Below are positions 1 through 10,511 of a DNA stretch of 64,000 nucleotides, one piece after another. Each line of letters starts with the position of its first letter. Position 1 is the stretch's first letter. Location of the stretch: NCBI GenBank assembly GCA_949775045.1, contig OX459104.1, positions 5,625,306 through 5,689,305 on the forward strand, in the 5' to 3' direction. Below the pieces are notes generated by a model. It was not told where the DNA came from and made no database searches. It was given only the letters and a program-made list of their open reading frames with translations. Source of the stretch: Metridium senile. Its lineage: Eukaryota > Cnidaria > Anthozoa > Actiniaria > Metridiidae. Position numbers and translations under genes: made by a program.

Positions 1-728
1 CTTCGAAAGAGTGGCGAAATATTATAAAATGTGCGTCTCGGGTGATGAATACTCGAAAAATCGGTGATTCAGATGTCATCAATAGAAAGGTTTACACTAA
101 AACATCTATTATAATGTAAATACATTGACTAATAATACTGATAAACTAGTGATAAAAAGATAGCTCGATCGGTTTGTACTTTTCTGACTTTGCTATAATA
201 TGCATTGAGTCAGGAATATCATCGCTTGTTAGCTCAAGAAAACGAAACAAAATGATATTTAGAGACTGACAGCTTTCAAATTACCTTCACAGCTCCCCGC
301 TACAAATTCTTTGCAGCCGATTCGAGGCGTTATAAAAATACGCATTAGATTTTAGAACTCAAACAATTTAAAGTAAAAGGACAAATCTAAAGAATGTCTT
401 CAAAATCTTCTTTAAATATTGTATATATACACCTGTAGGACCTGAAGCGCTGAGTGAAAAGTACAGTGAAATATACATGCCTTGGGAAACCTACCCGCAA
501 TTGACGTCACAAGTAATTAATTCAAAATGGCGTCCCGCATTATGGGAAGGGTGTATATAGCTAATCATTTTGACTATATAACGAGCATTCTCATTGGTTG
601 ATAGATGCTCACGTGACACTAGTTAAATCTAACTGTATCCCGACCGGGATACAAGTGCCCAGCGCACGTGAAAAAATTCAAATTTTCTTAATTCACTTGT
701 CTAAAATGATTAGCTATATAACAAAACG
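1..728. other. Left edge: no supported gene
   Basis: AT-rich sequence with a short tandem CGGGATAC palindrome near 645. ORFs here are short and overlap repeats. Nothing else is recognisable. Confidence 0.5.
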
Positions 729-869
729 CTTAATGACTGATCCCTCGGGAAACCAGTTAGTTTTGTCTCCCTCGAATCTCAATGTTTCCCTCGGCCGGAG
801 CTTCGGGAAACTGATTGAGATTCTCGGGAAACAAAACTAACTGTTTCCCTCGCGGGACCAGTCATTAAG
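729..869. mobile_element. Foldback MITE, 141 bp
   Basis: Inverted repeat with ends CTTAATGACTGATCCCTCG and CGCGGGACCAGTCATTAAG. Internal paired GTTAGTTTTGT/ACAAAACTAAC segments can fold into one hairpin. No coding capacity. Confidence 0.75.
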
Positions 870-960
870 TGTATAATATTCACTTCATAAAACCTAACTT
901 ATTTTAAAACTTTCTTTTTTGTTTAATTGCAACAAATATTCAACAAATATAGTATATATA

Positions 961-3112
961 GTGCCATATATTGCATGCCGTGTATTATATATATGTTCAG
1001 TTCTGTTTATTATATAAACTCATGACAAATGCAACAGCAAGAGTTTTATCAAGATATGCATCAAAAATTATTAAAAATCTTAACAAATAGATGGTAACGT
1101 GTTATTTCACTTTGAAATAACATGTTATTTTCACAATGTGAAGATATCACTTCTTCGCGCGGGAGATTACCTGATATTTCACTGAAGTTTATATAATAAA
1201 TATTCATATCTGATATTCGATATCCTTAAATTCTCATTGTTTACCTTGAAATTCTCTTCATCTACCGTGTAAGGTGATCTGTTGAGCTTACCTGATTTCA
1301 CTCCAATATCATTGCCGGTTTTCAATATTTAATGACATTGATACTATGGCCACTAGAAACGTTCTTTTCTTCAGGAGGAGGGGTGCGGTCGTGTATTTGT
1401 TGCGCTGGTAACATCACAGGGAGCCCAAGCTCATCACTTGTGATCTTTTACAGTAAATGTATGAAGTATAAACCACGGCTGAGCCTTAGTTATTTGGTAA
1501 ATAAAAACTTTCTTTTACGTAGATAGTTGTGTATAACTGTTTTCTATTCTGTGAACGAGTTTTAGCTCAATTAGGGGCTGTTTATAGGAAGGCGAGTTGT
1601 CCCTGCTAGCCGGGATAACTCTATTGTTTTGAGTCCCCCGGGGAATACAAAACAAAAGAGTTATCCCGGCTAGCAGGGACAACTCGCTTTCATATAAACA
1701 GCCCCTTAGAGCGATTTTGACGAAAATACCCTAGCAAGACAAAGAAGAAGACAAAAAAAGTTTTTATTATTGTATATTTGAGACACATCGAAAGGATATC
1801 TCATGACTCCATACATTTACTGTAAAAGATCACAAGTGATGAGCTTGGGCTCCCTGTGATGTCACCAGCGCAACAAATACACGACCGCACCCCTCCCCCT
1901 GAAGAAAAGAACGTTTCTAGTGGCTATATTATCAATGTCATTAAATATTGAAAACCGACAATGATATTGGAGTGAATTCAGGTAAGCTCGACAGATCACC
2001 TTACACGGTAGATGAAGAGAATTTTAAGGTAAACAATGATCATGAGAATTTAACCCTTTGACGACGGCAATTTTTATTGGAGTTTTTACTGTTTTTGATG
2101 CGAAAAGTTTATAAATCGATTTCAATTCCAAATAAGGCGTTGTCAGGGAAACTGTTGCTTTTTCGATCCAGGAACGCTTTGATGATTTTAGCTTGTTCAA
2201 TTCCGAGTCAACACTTTGACCCTGAATTGCATGAGCTAAAATCCAGTTTATAAGTGCTTTTTTTCAGTCATTTGCTATTACAAGAGCCCCTAGTCATGCA
2301 TCATTAAGTTTGTATGGGTGGTGGAGACACTCTTTTGGATGAATTCAAAGGTGGAAGACGATTTTACAAGGAAAATAGCGCCAGCCGTTGTGTCCATTGA
2401 CAGTGACGTCGTTGGAGTAAAATCGCTTTCCTGGTCGTCTTATAGTAGATACCAGAACGAACCAATTTTAAGGCAATTTTATTGAATTTCGACTTGTAAT
2501 GATGGCAATCGGTGCAATTTTTGTCCGGTTGGAGCGGGTATCTGTCTATAAAGATTTGAGGTCTGGGCCATGTGCTGTCGAAAATTGGCATAATTACCCA
2601 TAATGCTTTTCGTTATTAAATGGAGAAACTAGTTTTTGCGGAAGGAGTCTAGAAGAAACGGCGGTTGTGCGTCTCGTCGAAGATGTTAGATCGTAAAAAG
2701 TTAAGAAATCAAAAGAGCTGGGCCTGACGTGTTCTGAGAATGCCAAGTTTTGTTTTTTGCATGATAGTTTTTGCACTAAATTTAGAGATGAAAAATAACG
2801 TTTACAGTGGTTGTTCTATGGCGCAAAAACGCACACTTTAACGTTCACCTTAACACAAAAGAGAATATATTTCAATATATTTTCGGATCTCAGATGATCA
2901 ATTAAGTGTCAGATGTTGCCGAACTTACCACGTAACACAGTCAATTAAATAATAAAGCCCTGACTCTCAAACCAAGGAAGCTAGAATTTTCGAAGTCATC
3001 GGTGGAATTCTACCGAGTTTTAACAGGGCCGTCACCAAAGGGAGTTAAGTATATTGAATATCAATTATGAATATGCATATACATATAATACACGGTATGC
3101 AATATATGGCAC
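961..3112. mobile_element. Possible large foldback element with two sets of inverted repeats
   Basis: A 32-bp inverted repeat lies at 961-992 and 3081-3112 (GTGCCATATATTGCATRCCG core). Inside it, arms of about 230 bp at 1235-1464 and 1810-2038 are close inverted copies. The segment 2054-3080 has no partner and no gene I can support. The two inverted-repeat sets may belong to one element or to two nested ones. Confidence 0.55.
1574..1705. mobile_element. Nested palindromic MITE with TTA target duplication
   Basis: Ends GGGGCTGTTTATA and its inverted copy TATAAACAGCCCC, flanked on both sides by TTA (571-573 after 1,000; 1706-1708). Inner arms CTGCTAGCCGGGATAACTCT pair almost perfectly. A three-base TWA duplication is typical of the PIF/Harbinger superfamily. 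It sits in the spacer of the larger inverted repeat. Confidence 0.75.
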
Positions 3113-3479
3113 TATTTACAGCGGTCTTACCCATTACGACATAAAAGGAACAAGCACATGAATAGATTATCACTTTCGCTCAAGCAGTCTTCGTGTGTGC
3201 TATGTCTGAACGGCCCGAGAGAGAAGTCAGCACCCTCGTTTTGCCTCCTATACAGGTCATACAGTGCAAAGTTACTCGTTTTGGGTGTTAGCAGTTGCTA
3301 GCGTTGTAAGTATTTCGCTCTGCATGCATGTGTCTAATTAATTCGTTTATGCATTGGCTTGGCAATTGTTACTGGGCACGTTCTGTTCTTGCACATTTCG
3401 TAGTCATGCTCGTATTCCCTATGTCTATTTTTATTAGGTTTAGTTTACTCCACATAGGACGTTGGTTTGCATGTAATGT

Positions 3480-4480
3480 ATTTTAATGGTTCATTCGCAT
3501 GGCGTGTTTGTTCTATCTTTGCATTATTTCAGCCTTCGCTAGTCAAATTTCTTTCCCTCGTGCACTTGCATATTTTATGGTTCACTCGCATGGCGTGTTT
3601 GTTCTATCTTTGCATTATTTAAGCCTTCGCTAGTAAAATTTCTTTCCCTCGTTCACGTGTATATTTTATAATTCATTCGCATGGCGTGTTTGTTATATTT
3701 TTGCTTTATTTCAGCCTTCGCTAGTAAAATTTCTTTCCTAGCTCGTGCACGTGTATGTTTTATGGTTCATTCGCATGGCAAGTTTGTTCTATCTTTGCAT
3801 TGTTTCAGCCTTCGCTAGTAAAAGCCTTCGCTAGTAAAAATTTGTTTCCCCGTGCATGTGTTTATTTACATGGTTGATACGTACGGGACGTTTCTCATAT
3901 CTTTGCATTATTTCAGCCTTCGCAAGTAAGAATTTGTTTTTCCGCACATGGGTTTATTTACATGGTTGATTCGTACGGGAAGTTTGTTGTATCTTTGCAT
4001 TATTTCAGCCTTCGCAAGTAAAAATTTGTTTCCCCGTGCATGGGTTTATTTACATGGTTGATTCGTACGGGAAGTTTGTTATATCTTTGCATTATTTCAG
4101 CCTTCGCAAGTAAACTCTGTTTCCCGTGCATGTGTTTATTTACATGGTTGATTCGTACGGGAAGTTTGTTATATCTTTGCATTATTTCAGCCTTCGCAAG
4201 TAAACTCTGTTTCCCGTGCATGTGCTTATTTACATGGTTGATACGTACGGGAAGTTTGTTGTATCTTTGCATTATTTCAGCCTTCACAAGTTCAATTTTG
4301 TACCCCATGCATGTGTTTATTCGCATGGAAGGTTTGTTTTATCTTTGCATTATTTTAGCCTGTGCAATAAAATATTGTTTGCCCGTGCATGTGTCTTGTT
4401 AATTACATGGTTGCTTGGCATTAATTGTTGGTTTTCCTTTTGGATTGTTTCAGCTTTTGCACTTGCAATTCGTTCTGCAC
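3480..4480. repeat. ~90-105 bp minisatellite, about ten copies
   Basis: Head-to-tail units carrying TTTGCATTATTTCAGCCTTC, a GCATG box and a variable middle. The central units (about 4040-4310) are exactly 90 bp, so both strands stay open and yield repetitive false ORFs. Each unit contains a pyrimidine-CAG that looks like a 3' splice site. Confidence 0.88.
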
Positions 4481-4719
4481 GGATATGTTTGTTAAGACGA
4501 GCCGCCGTCTGTGTCGATTTTCTCTCCCGCAGCACTCTGGGATGGCAGTCTTGAACAGGAATCTCAATTCCTGCTCGGATTACTGAGGCTCAAGCTGTCA
4601 TCCACAGTGTCCCATTCGCCTTGACCCTATTGCGCATGTGTTGGTATCCTCGCGTTCAACTTGTTTGGGCCCTTCTGCAGTATATAGCGTTCGCCTAAGC
4701 GTCTACATTTCCTCCCCTT

Positions 4720-4984
4720 ATGGGAACGTTGGGGGCCTTTGATGGCATTCAATGTGAGCCGCAGGGCTCTGTGTCAATTAATGGATCTAGTTTTGACGGG
4801 ACTCGGGGTATGACAGTCAATAATGCGTACATTCGGCCAGGTTTTGTTGAAACTGTAGCCGCTGGACAAGAGTTGGCCAATGGGTCTATGCACAACCACG
4901 TTTTAGAGTGGGGCGTATTGCGTCGACTGTGTTTCAGCAAAATGTTGCCAAATTTGATGTAATGTCTGTCACAAAAGAATAAGT
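4720..4984 (+). other. Unidentified ORF fragment with a frame break
   Basis: An 80-codon ORF from ATG 4720 (begins MGTLGAFDGIQCEPQGS) is more GC-rich than its surroundings. Near 4,910 a shift of one frame lets the reading continue as RIASTVFQQNVAKFDVMSVT to a stop. This pattern suggests a decayed coding piece, possibly of a transposable element. I do not recognise the protein, and it could be chance. Confidence 0.35.
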
Positions 4985-5819
4985 TTTATTTGAATTTCAA
5001 TCACTGTAAGATTCAACTCAATAAGTTATGTTCCTTCTGCTGCTCTCTTAGTTTGTTAGGTACTACATTTCAGTGCTGGTCAGTTTATTTTGTCCGTCAC
5101 GCAATGTACGTACATCACAATTGTTGGTCTAAAGAAAAATAAAAGTGGACTGCTTAACATCAAACGAAACTTTCTAAGTTGTTCCTGTATAACTCTGGAT
5201 AATGCTTGATAAATTATATTTGTAAAAACAATATAAGCAAATTAGCAATAGATAAGTGATCCTACTGAGAATTACAATTTGCCTTTCATTAATTCCTTTT
5301 CTTTTGGTGATATCTTGTAGCTCTCTTCTGCTTTACTGCTTCATGTATATGATTTTGTATATTTAGTACTAATTTGATATAACTAAGAACTGATCTCTGG
5401 TCTGAGAAGCAAATATATACTCTTACCAAGTACTCAGAAATACTATAGAAGGAAACTGGCCGGGTAATGGATTTTGCTTAGTACAACAATATTTTGGACA
5501 TACCACGTGAATAATGCAGCAGACCGGCAAACATTGTTATTATACTATGCATAAAAACGAAAAAAAACACATAAACAAAATTCTATTTGCGGTTTCTCTC
5601 GCTTTACCAATAATAGTAGATCAATAGTTATAGTAATTATTGAGTCACTTTAAGAATTCAAGGCACAGTTACGAAAATCTAGCTACTGAAAATGTCAGTT
5701 AACTTACAAAGTAAAATGCCCGTCACGTTTTTTGGTAATACAATCTTGTCTTTGCTTTTACAAAAATATAAGAAGAAGAAGGGCTAGAAGAAAAAAAAAA
5801 TTCCACTTCTAATTTATCC
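4985..5819. other. AT-rich stretch, nothing recognised
   Basis: No ORF, TIR or tandem repeat that I could support. Confidence 0.5.
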
Positions 5820-6054
5820 AACTCAAGTTGGTATTTTTAATGGTAGTTTTGGCTGTAATGTCCATCGCGGTCCTTTTGGATAAAAGACATCTGCATGCAT
5901 GTATGAAACGTAACTGCAATTTAAATCGGATGCAAATTGTAGACAAGGTTCTAAGGCAGTTATGAAAAAATAAAATATAAGATTATACAGCTGTGTATGA
6001 GACACAAGCTTATTTAGATTTGTGAACGTAATGTCCTTGTCGGTGGAATGACCC
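5820..6054 (-). mobile_element. Partial copy of the GTGACGGACATTACA-type DNA transposon
   Basis: Inverted relative of the 19,213-19,803 element: it shares the terminal GTGGAATGACCC (ends about 6,054), the AAGCTTATTTAG box and GACAAGGTTCTAAG. Internal sequence is diverged and the other end is missing. Confidence 0.7.
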
Positions 6055-6950
6055 TATAGCATAAAACACGCTAAAAATTAATGCCCGGTCAATGTCCGGT
6101 TAGCAGTTAACTGATGTTATGTCGCACGTGGGTTGGTCTTCGCCGTCTACCGCTGACTATTACTTAAAACTTGCCAATGTGATACGAGATGGTGCGCCAG
6201 CTGACATATTGTACCAAGAATCCAGTCAAAATGTGAGGCTGCTTACGTGTATATGCAATTGAATAACCTCAGATGTTTCAGCTGTGCGTTTCCGTCGCAG
6301 CTTTCGGCTAGTCTCGCAATGAACACGTCAAACTCTTAAGTAAACGCCCCTCTGATTTCCCTAAATTTTACGGGGTACGGTTGTTATTAGGTTTGGTTTG
6401 TTTTACTTGAGGTGTGGGATGCTTTGAGGTGTGGGTTGCTTTGAGGTTTGGGGTCCTTAGGTCTGCCGGTATTTTTGGTTGACTCCCATGCTAAGGCATC
6501 ATCTCCTCTGTGGACCGCCAGTCCTGCAATACTCAAAGGAGTACGGGAAAGACCGGTGTACATAGAATATACTATATATGCTTATACGAATTGTTGTTTT
6601 ATGAGGTGAATATCAGTGAATATTAACCGAGACGGAGTCAGTTACGATTCACTGAACCTGAGGTGGATAATTGTTTTAGTATAATTAAATACAAAAGTAT
6701 ATATACAAAAGCTGTATGTATAAATACAAAAGCTATTTCAAAAAGTAAAAAATATCCAGTCTTTTTTGAAGAATACGTTGTTCATTTCTTATTTCTAAAA
6801 GCGCGCGAAACGCTGTAGGTGATTATCGAGAAAAATGTGAATTTCTCGACCAATCACTGAACGGATTTTCTCTAATCTCTTATGTATTTATACTAAATGC
6901 AATTATTGCTCGGGTCGTAACTATTTCGCTTGTGTCCACGATCTCCCCTA
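6055..6950. other. Intergenic stretch, nothing recognised
   Basis: Contains a short GAGGTGTGGGTTGCTTTGAG direct repeat near 6,410-6,440 but no gene or element I can name. Confidence 0.5.
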
Positions 6951-7093
6951 ATACCGTATTCACTCGAATAAACACCGCCCTCGAATAAGCGCCGCACTTT
7001 AACTCTAGTAATGTTCCTCTAAAACAGCATTGCAAATACATTTTTATCAAAAGCTATATTCGAGGGAGATGCTTATTCGAGTAAATACAGTAT
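6951..7093. mobile_element. MITE with ATACNGTATTNACTCGAATAA terminal repeats
   Basis: Ends ATACCGTATTCACTCGAATA and its inverted partner TATTCGAGTAAATACAGTAT; 143 bp, no coding capacity. It lies immediately upstream of the triplicated start region of the secreted-protein gene. Confidence 0.75.
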
Positions 7094-7104
7094 TTTCTTC
7101 CGAT

Positions 7105-7440
7105 ATACCGTATATCTGTTCAGTAATCTATAACGTTACTCCCAACAGTGGATTGTGTGACAATGCTTGGTTACATACTGGTATCTCTATCTATTTCTCT
7201 CGATCTCCTCTACTATTTCCTTCTGATACTATACCGTTATCTGTTCAGTAATCTATAGCGTTACTCCCAACAGTCGATTGCGTGACAATGCTTGGTTACA
7301 TACTGGTATCTCTATCTATTTCTCTCGATCTCCTCTACTATTTCCTTCTGCATGATACCGTTATCTCTTCAGTAATCTATAGCGTTACTCCCAACAGTTG
7401 ATTGCGTGACAATGCTTGCTCACATACTCATAACCCTATC
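7105..7440. repeat. Triplicated ~125-bp start region of the secreted-protein gene
   Basis: Three tandem copies begin at 7105, 7231 and 7355, each starting ATACCGT and running through CAGTAATCTATA, CTCCCAACAGT and GTGACAATGCTTG. The third copy supplies the true start codon (7412). Copies 1 and 2 hold equivalent ATGs (about 7163 and 7288) followed by a similar hydrophobic reading frame (begins MLGYILVSLSIS). Confidence 0.85.
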
Positions 7441-8218
7441 GGTCACGTTCATCTATGTCCATCTCGTGAGTAGCGGAGGGAACTGGGTTGATTGGTGTGA
7501 TTCAGACAAGCCAATGATCGACAGAGCAGCTAGTTTTGAGAATGCAGAGTTTTCGGAGGAGGAAGATGGGCTTATGAGGACCAATGTCGGCAGGACATGT
7601 GCAAAAGGTGTGGTTGGTATCTTTATTGCAGTCGGTATCGTTATCGTTATCATTATTGTTATCATTATCATTATCGTTATCGTTATCGTTATCATTATCG
7701 TTATCAATATCATTATCGTTATCATTATCGTTATCATTATCATTATCGTTATCATTATCGTTATCATTATCGTTATCATTATCGTTATCATTATCGTTAT
7801 CAATATCATTATCGTTATCATTATTAATATCATTATCGTTATCATTATCGTTATCGTTAACGTTATCAATATCATTATCGTAATCATTATTGTTATCATG
7901 TCATGTGACAAACATTTAATTCTTGTATGTGACAATCACTGCCGTAATATATGGGAACATCACCATCTTTATCACATATCATCTCCACCCAACATCACCA
8001 TATCTTCGTCTCCACCATCAATATTAAGTTATTCATGTTTTATATTTCTAGAATGCGACAATCACTGCCGGAATATATGGGAAGGTTGTAAAGCGTACGA
8101 TTATTCAGTAAAAGGCAACGCCACCGTAGGACAGGAGTGCTACTGTTGGGGATATACGCATCACCAAGCATTTAGAACGTCTCTTCATTTAAATCATGTT
8201 CTTTGCTGGCCACGATAA
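7412..8218 (+). CDS. Small secreted protein with eight cysteines (two exons), family not recognised
   Basis: Exon 1 is 7412-7607 and exon 2 is 8052-8218, joined in phase 1, giving 120 residues. Residues 2-20 form a hydrophobic signal peptide (LAHILITLSVTFIYVHLVS). The mature part has Cys at 29, 63, 67, 71, 78, 95, 97 and 117, i.e. C-x3-C-x3-C-x6-C then CYC, an acidic stretch (FSEEED) and a possible N-glycosylation site (NAT at 88). It is probably extracellular and disulphide-bonded. I cannot name a family; small secreted cysteine-rich proteins are common in cnidarians. The intron is mostly a GTTATC satellite that is open in frame, so a 269-residue retained-intron product from the same ATG is formally possible. 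An AATAAA lies at 8338-8343. No neighbour suggests a function. Confidence 0.7.
   Translation: MLAHILITLSVTFIYVHLVSSGGNWVDWCDSDKPMIDRAASFENAEFSEEEDGLMRTNVGRTCAKGVVGIFIAVGIVIVIIIVIIIIIVIVIVIIIVINIIIVIIIVIIIIIVIIIVIIIVIIIVIIIVINIIIVIIINIIIVIIIVIVNVINIIIVIIIVIMSCDKHLILVCDNHCRNIWEHHHLYHISSPPNITISSSPPSILSYSCFIFLECDNHCRNIWEGCKAYDYSVKGNATVGQECYCWGYTHHQAFRTSLHLNHVLCWPR
7615..7882. repeat. (GTTATC/ATTATC)n satellite in the secreted-gene intron
   Basis: About 270 bp of hexanucleotide-type repeat made of RTTATC units with occasional AATATC. It is open in all three plus-strand frames and one minus frame, explaining the overlapping long ORFs there, which are not genes. Confidence 0.92.
7904..7952 (+). pseudogene. 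Duplicated 5' edge of secreted-gene exon 2
   Basis: Within the intron, TGTGACAATCACTGCCGTAA and the following ATATGGGAA repeat the first ~30 bases of exon 2 (8052 onward) with one or two changes. It then diverges into CATCACC repeats. It is a partial exon copy lying about 125 bases before the real one. Confidence 0.75.
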
Positions 8219-8244
8219 ATATGTGTACCGGAAAACAGATATTA

Positions 8245-8545
8245 ATATTTTAGCACTGTCATATGACAGAACCACCTGAAATAGTCATGTTTGGAAGGTT
8301 TTGATGCGCTGGCTAAAATACCAAAGAAGTTATGCTTAATAAAATGTAGAGATTTGTATGTAATTTTCTGCTGAGGTCTTTGATTTCTCGTTTTGGTGTT
8401 TTTCTGATTTTTCATACTCTTATAGCTTCTTGCAAATTTAATCGTTTTTTCTCAAACTTTCACAAGTTATTGTATCATATGATAGTTTTCTTATTCTTAA
8501 AACATCAATTTTAAAAATTATGATAATTAGTGGCGGCCATTTATG
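8245..8545 (+). repeat. Dispersed repeat, shared with 20,925-21,470 (inverted)
   Basis: Segments such as GGAAGGTTTTGATGCGCTGG, ACTTCTTTGG and CACAAGTTATTG recur, inverted, in CECR2 intron 7 at 20,925-21,470. Here the copy forms the 3' flank of the secreted-protein gene and supplies its AATAAA. Confidence 0.8.
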
Positions 8546-8682
8546 AAAGTCGTCCATAGCCGCATCTGCCACGAGCAATTTAATTTGTCGTCGACAAATT
8601 TCATTGCTCGTCCAGATAATCAGCAATGTTTTATTGTCAAGTTTTCTTCTCCGTGAAGGCAAGTTTTCCTAATAGTGCCCTT

Positions 8683-8870
8683 CACAGTTCCCTGTCACGT
8701 TCATCTCGAAAGGTAGCCGGGTCTTTGCATCGAAACGACACGAACTTTGAGCTTGCAATGATAGAGTCCCTTGAATAATTGTCCGGCAAGGTGTTTAATA
8801 GCCTGAGAAAAAAGACGTTGTTTCGCGGGAGAAAGATGAGCGAAAGAACGTCTGTTTTCTCAGGCATTTA
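8683..8870. mobile_element. Partial AAAGGTAGCCGGG-family foldback
   Basis: Begins with CACAGTTCCCTGTCACG and GAAAGGTAGCCGGGTCTTTG as in the 10,655 copy. The second half (about 8,800-8,870, GCCTGAGAAAAAAGACGTTG) is an inverted pair with AACGTCTGTTTTCTCAGGC, which seems to be a different, inner hairpin. Confidence 0.6.
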
Positions 8871-8871
8871 T

Positions 8872-10511
8872 TGCAATTATGACGTTGGGGGATTATGACG
8901 TTATGTCGAACGTGTGAACCGTATACAATCTAAGTCGTAAACGTGCGTGGTCATGATTATGACGTCGTGTGAACCAGGTTTAAACCTCAGACATATGCAG
9001 AGTAAACACTGATATGATCCCACAAGAAAAAAACAGCATTAATAAGTAAGCTCGTTTTATTAATAAAATCGTTTATTTTTCCATATAACTCTTGAACGGT
9101 CATCAAAGACGACTTTGGAAATCCAGGCTTATTATACGAAATGTTAAATACTTTAAAAAGATAGAAAATAAATATCAAAAGGACATATTATTATTATCAA
9201 ATTATTTCGTATGAATGTAGAAAAAAACCTAATCTAAACAGTGAGTTTTCTCTAATCCAATATTTATATCACAAAATCGTCTTCATTTTCAAGAGGTTTC
9301 TCATATAACATCAACTAATATAGTAAATGCATGGCGAGGACAATACGAACTCTGAAAAGCGCGCCAAAATCATATTTAGAAGCGCGCGCGCAAAATCTCC
9401 TCAAAAGCGCGCCAAAAGCGCATTTCGAAGCACGCGTGCGATGCTGCATTTCGAAAAGAGCGGGAAAAGCTAGCAGCTCGCACGTCGTATTAACACAAGG
9501 ACTCGACGAGTCTGGAAAGTTGTGGACGTTATTTTGACTCTTTTGCCCAAGATGGCAATATTTACATCAATCTCAATCCTTGCTATAACAAATAAGAAGT
9601 TAACGACTTCTTTCAAAAGAGCTTTCTGCAAACGAAAAGTTTGGAGTTGCTTGGAGCAGCGATATTACGCGCAAAGCATTACCTGGTAACACAAAAGCGA
9701 CCATTTTGAAATGATAGAGCTCGCATCATCCTCAGCACAATAATCCCTGTTTTTCATACATATTCTCATCACACTAATACTTCTAAATACATGCGTTGAG
9801 ATTTTGACAAGAACGAAAAACATATCTACAAGTAAAATTATCTTTACTTTTCGAGAAATTCAAACGATCAAATCAACTAAATAATACAAAGTTAACAGTG
9901 GATGAGCTCAAACTTGCCTCAAATGACTGACTAGATAAACAACACATATATTACAAATGTTCCATGACGACTGCAAAAAGAGAAGTGCTTACAGAAGTTT
10001 ACGACGTTAGCCCTTCGACGTAGTCAAACTTAACTCCGAATAACATCAGTAGCGTCAACTTTTACAAACAAACACGCAAGAAAAGCACCAAGGCATTATA
10101 CTCTAGACGCACCGCTAGTTTCTGTCAGTCATTTAAGACAAGTCAGCTCTACACATGTAAACTTCGCCGTTTGAACTACATATAAAATGCGACGTTATTG
10201 TTGCTACATGAAGGGCTGCATATCTCAAGAGATAACCCATAACCCAAGGGGGGTTGGGTATGTGGAGTTCTCTTCCCTACCCTCTCCTGGGAAACAATTA
10301 CTGTATTTCTAACAATCAACTTTAAACAAACTTCTACAACGTCTAAAAAAACCCTAAGGATTTGCAATCACGTGAATCGAATACGTTTTCCTGAAGATAT
10401 TATGATCCTTATTATACTGATTTACACTATATGAATACACAAACACACAGTTCTCGTTGTCAGCGGACTGCTCAATAAATATTATCTTGGCTGATTACTT
10501 GTTTTTCGGGG
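8872..10511. other. Region 3' of CECR2, possibly its 3' UTR
   Basis: No supported ORF; the one at 9,331 is made of repeated AAAAGCGCGCCAAAA-type phrases. On the minus strand candidate AATAAA signals occur near 9,072 and 9,055, which would give a long 3' UTR. This is a guess. Confidence 0.35.

Noticed and set aside
598..840. 80-codon ORF near the left edge
   Set aside because: Runs through the foldback MITE (729-869) and starts from a non-ATG codon context; no recognisable protein.
4000..4402. ORFs on both strands with a 30-residue repeat
   Set aside because: Produced by the 90-bp minisatellite, whose unit length is a multiple of three; the reading on both strands argues against coding.
7453..7935. 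Overlapping ORFs rich in Ile-Thr-Met, Ser-Leu or Tyr-His
   Set aside because: All are readings of the (RTTATC)n satellite; no splice or codon evidence.
9331..9537. 68-codon ORF with Lys-Ser-Ala-Pro-Lys repeats
   Set aside because: Made of short repeated AAAAGCGCGCC phrases; no signal, domain or splice support.
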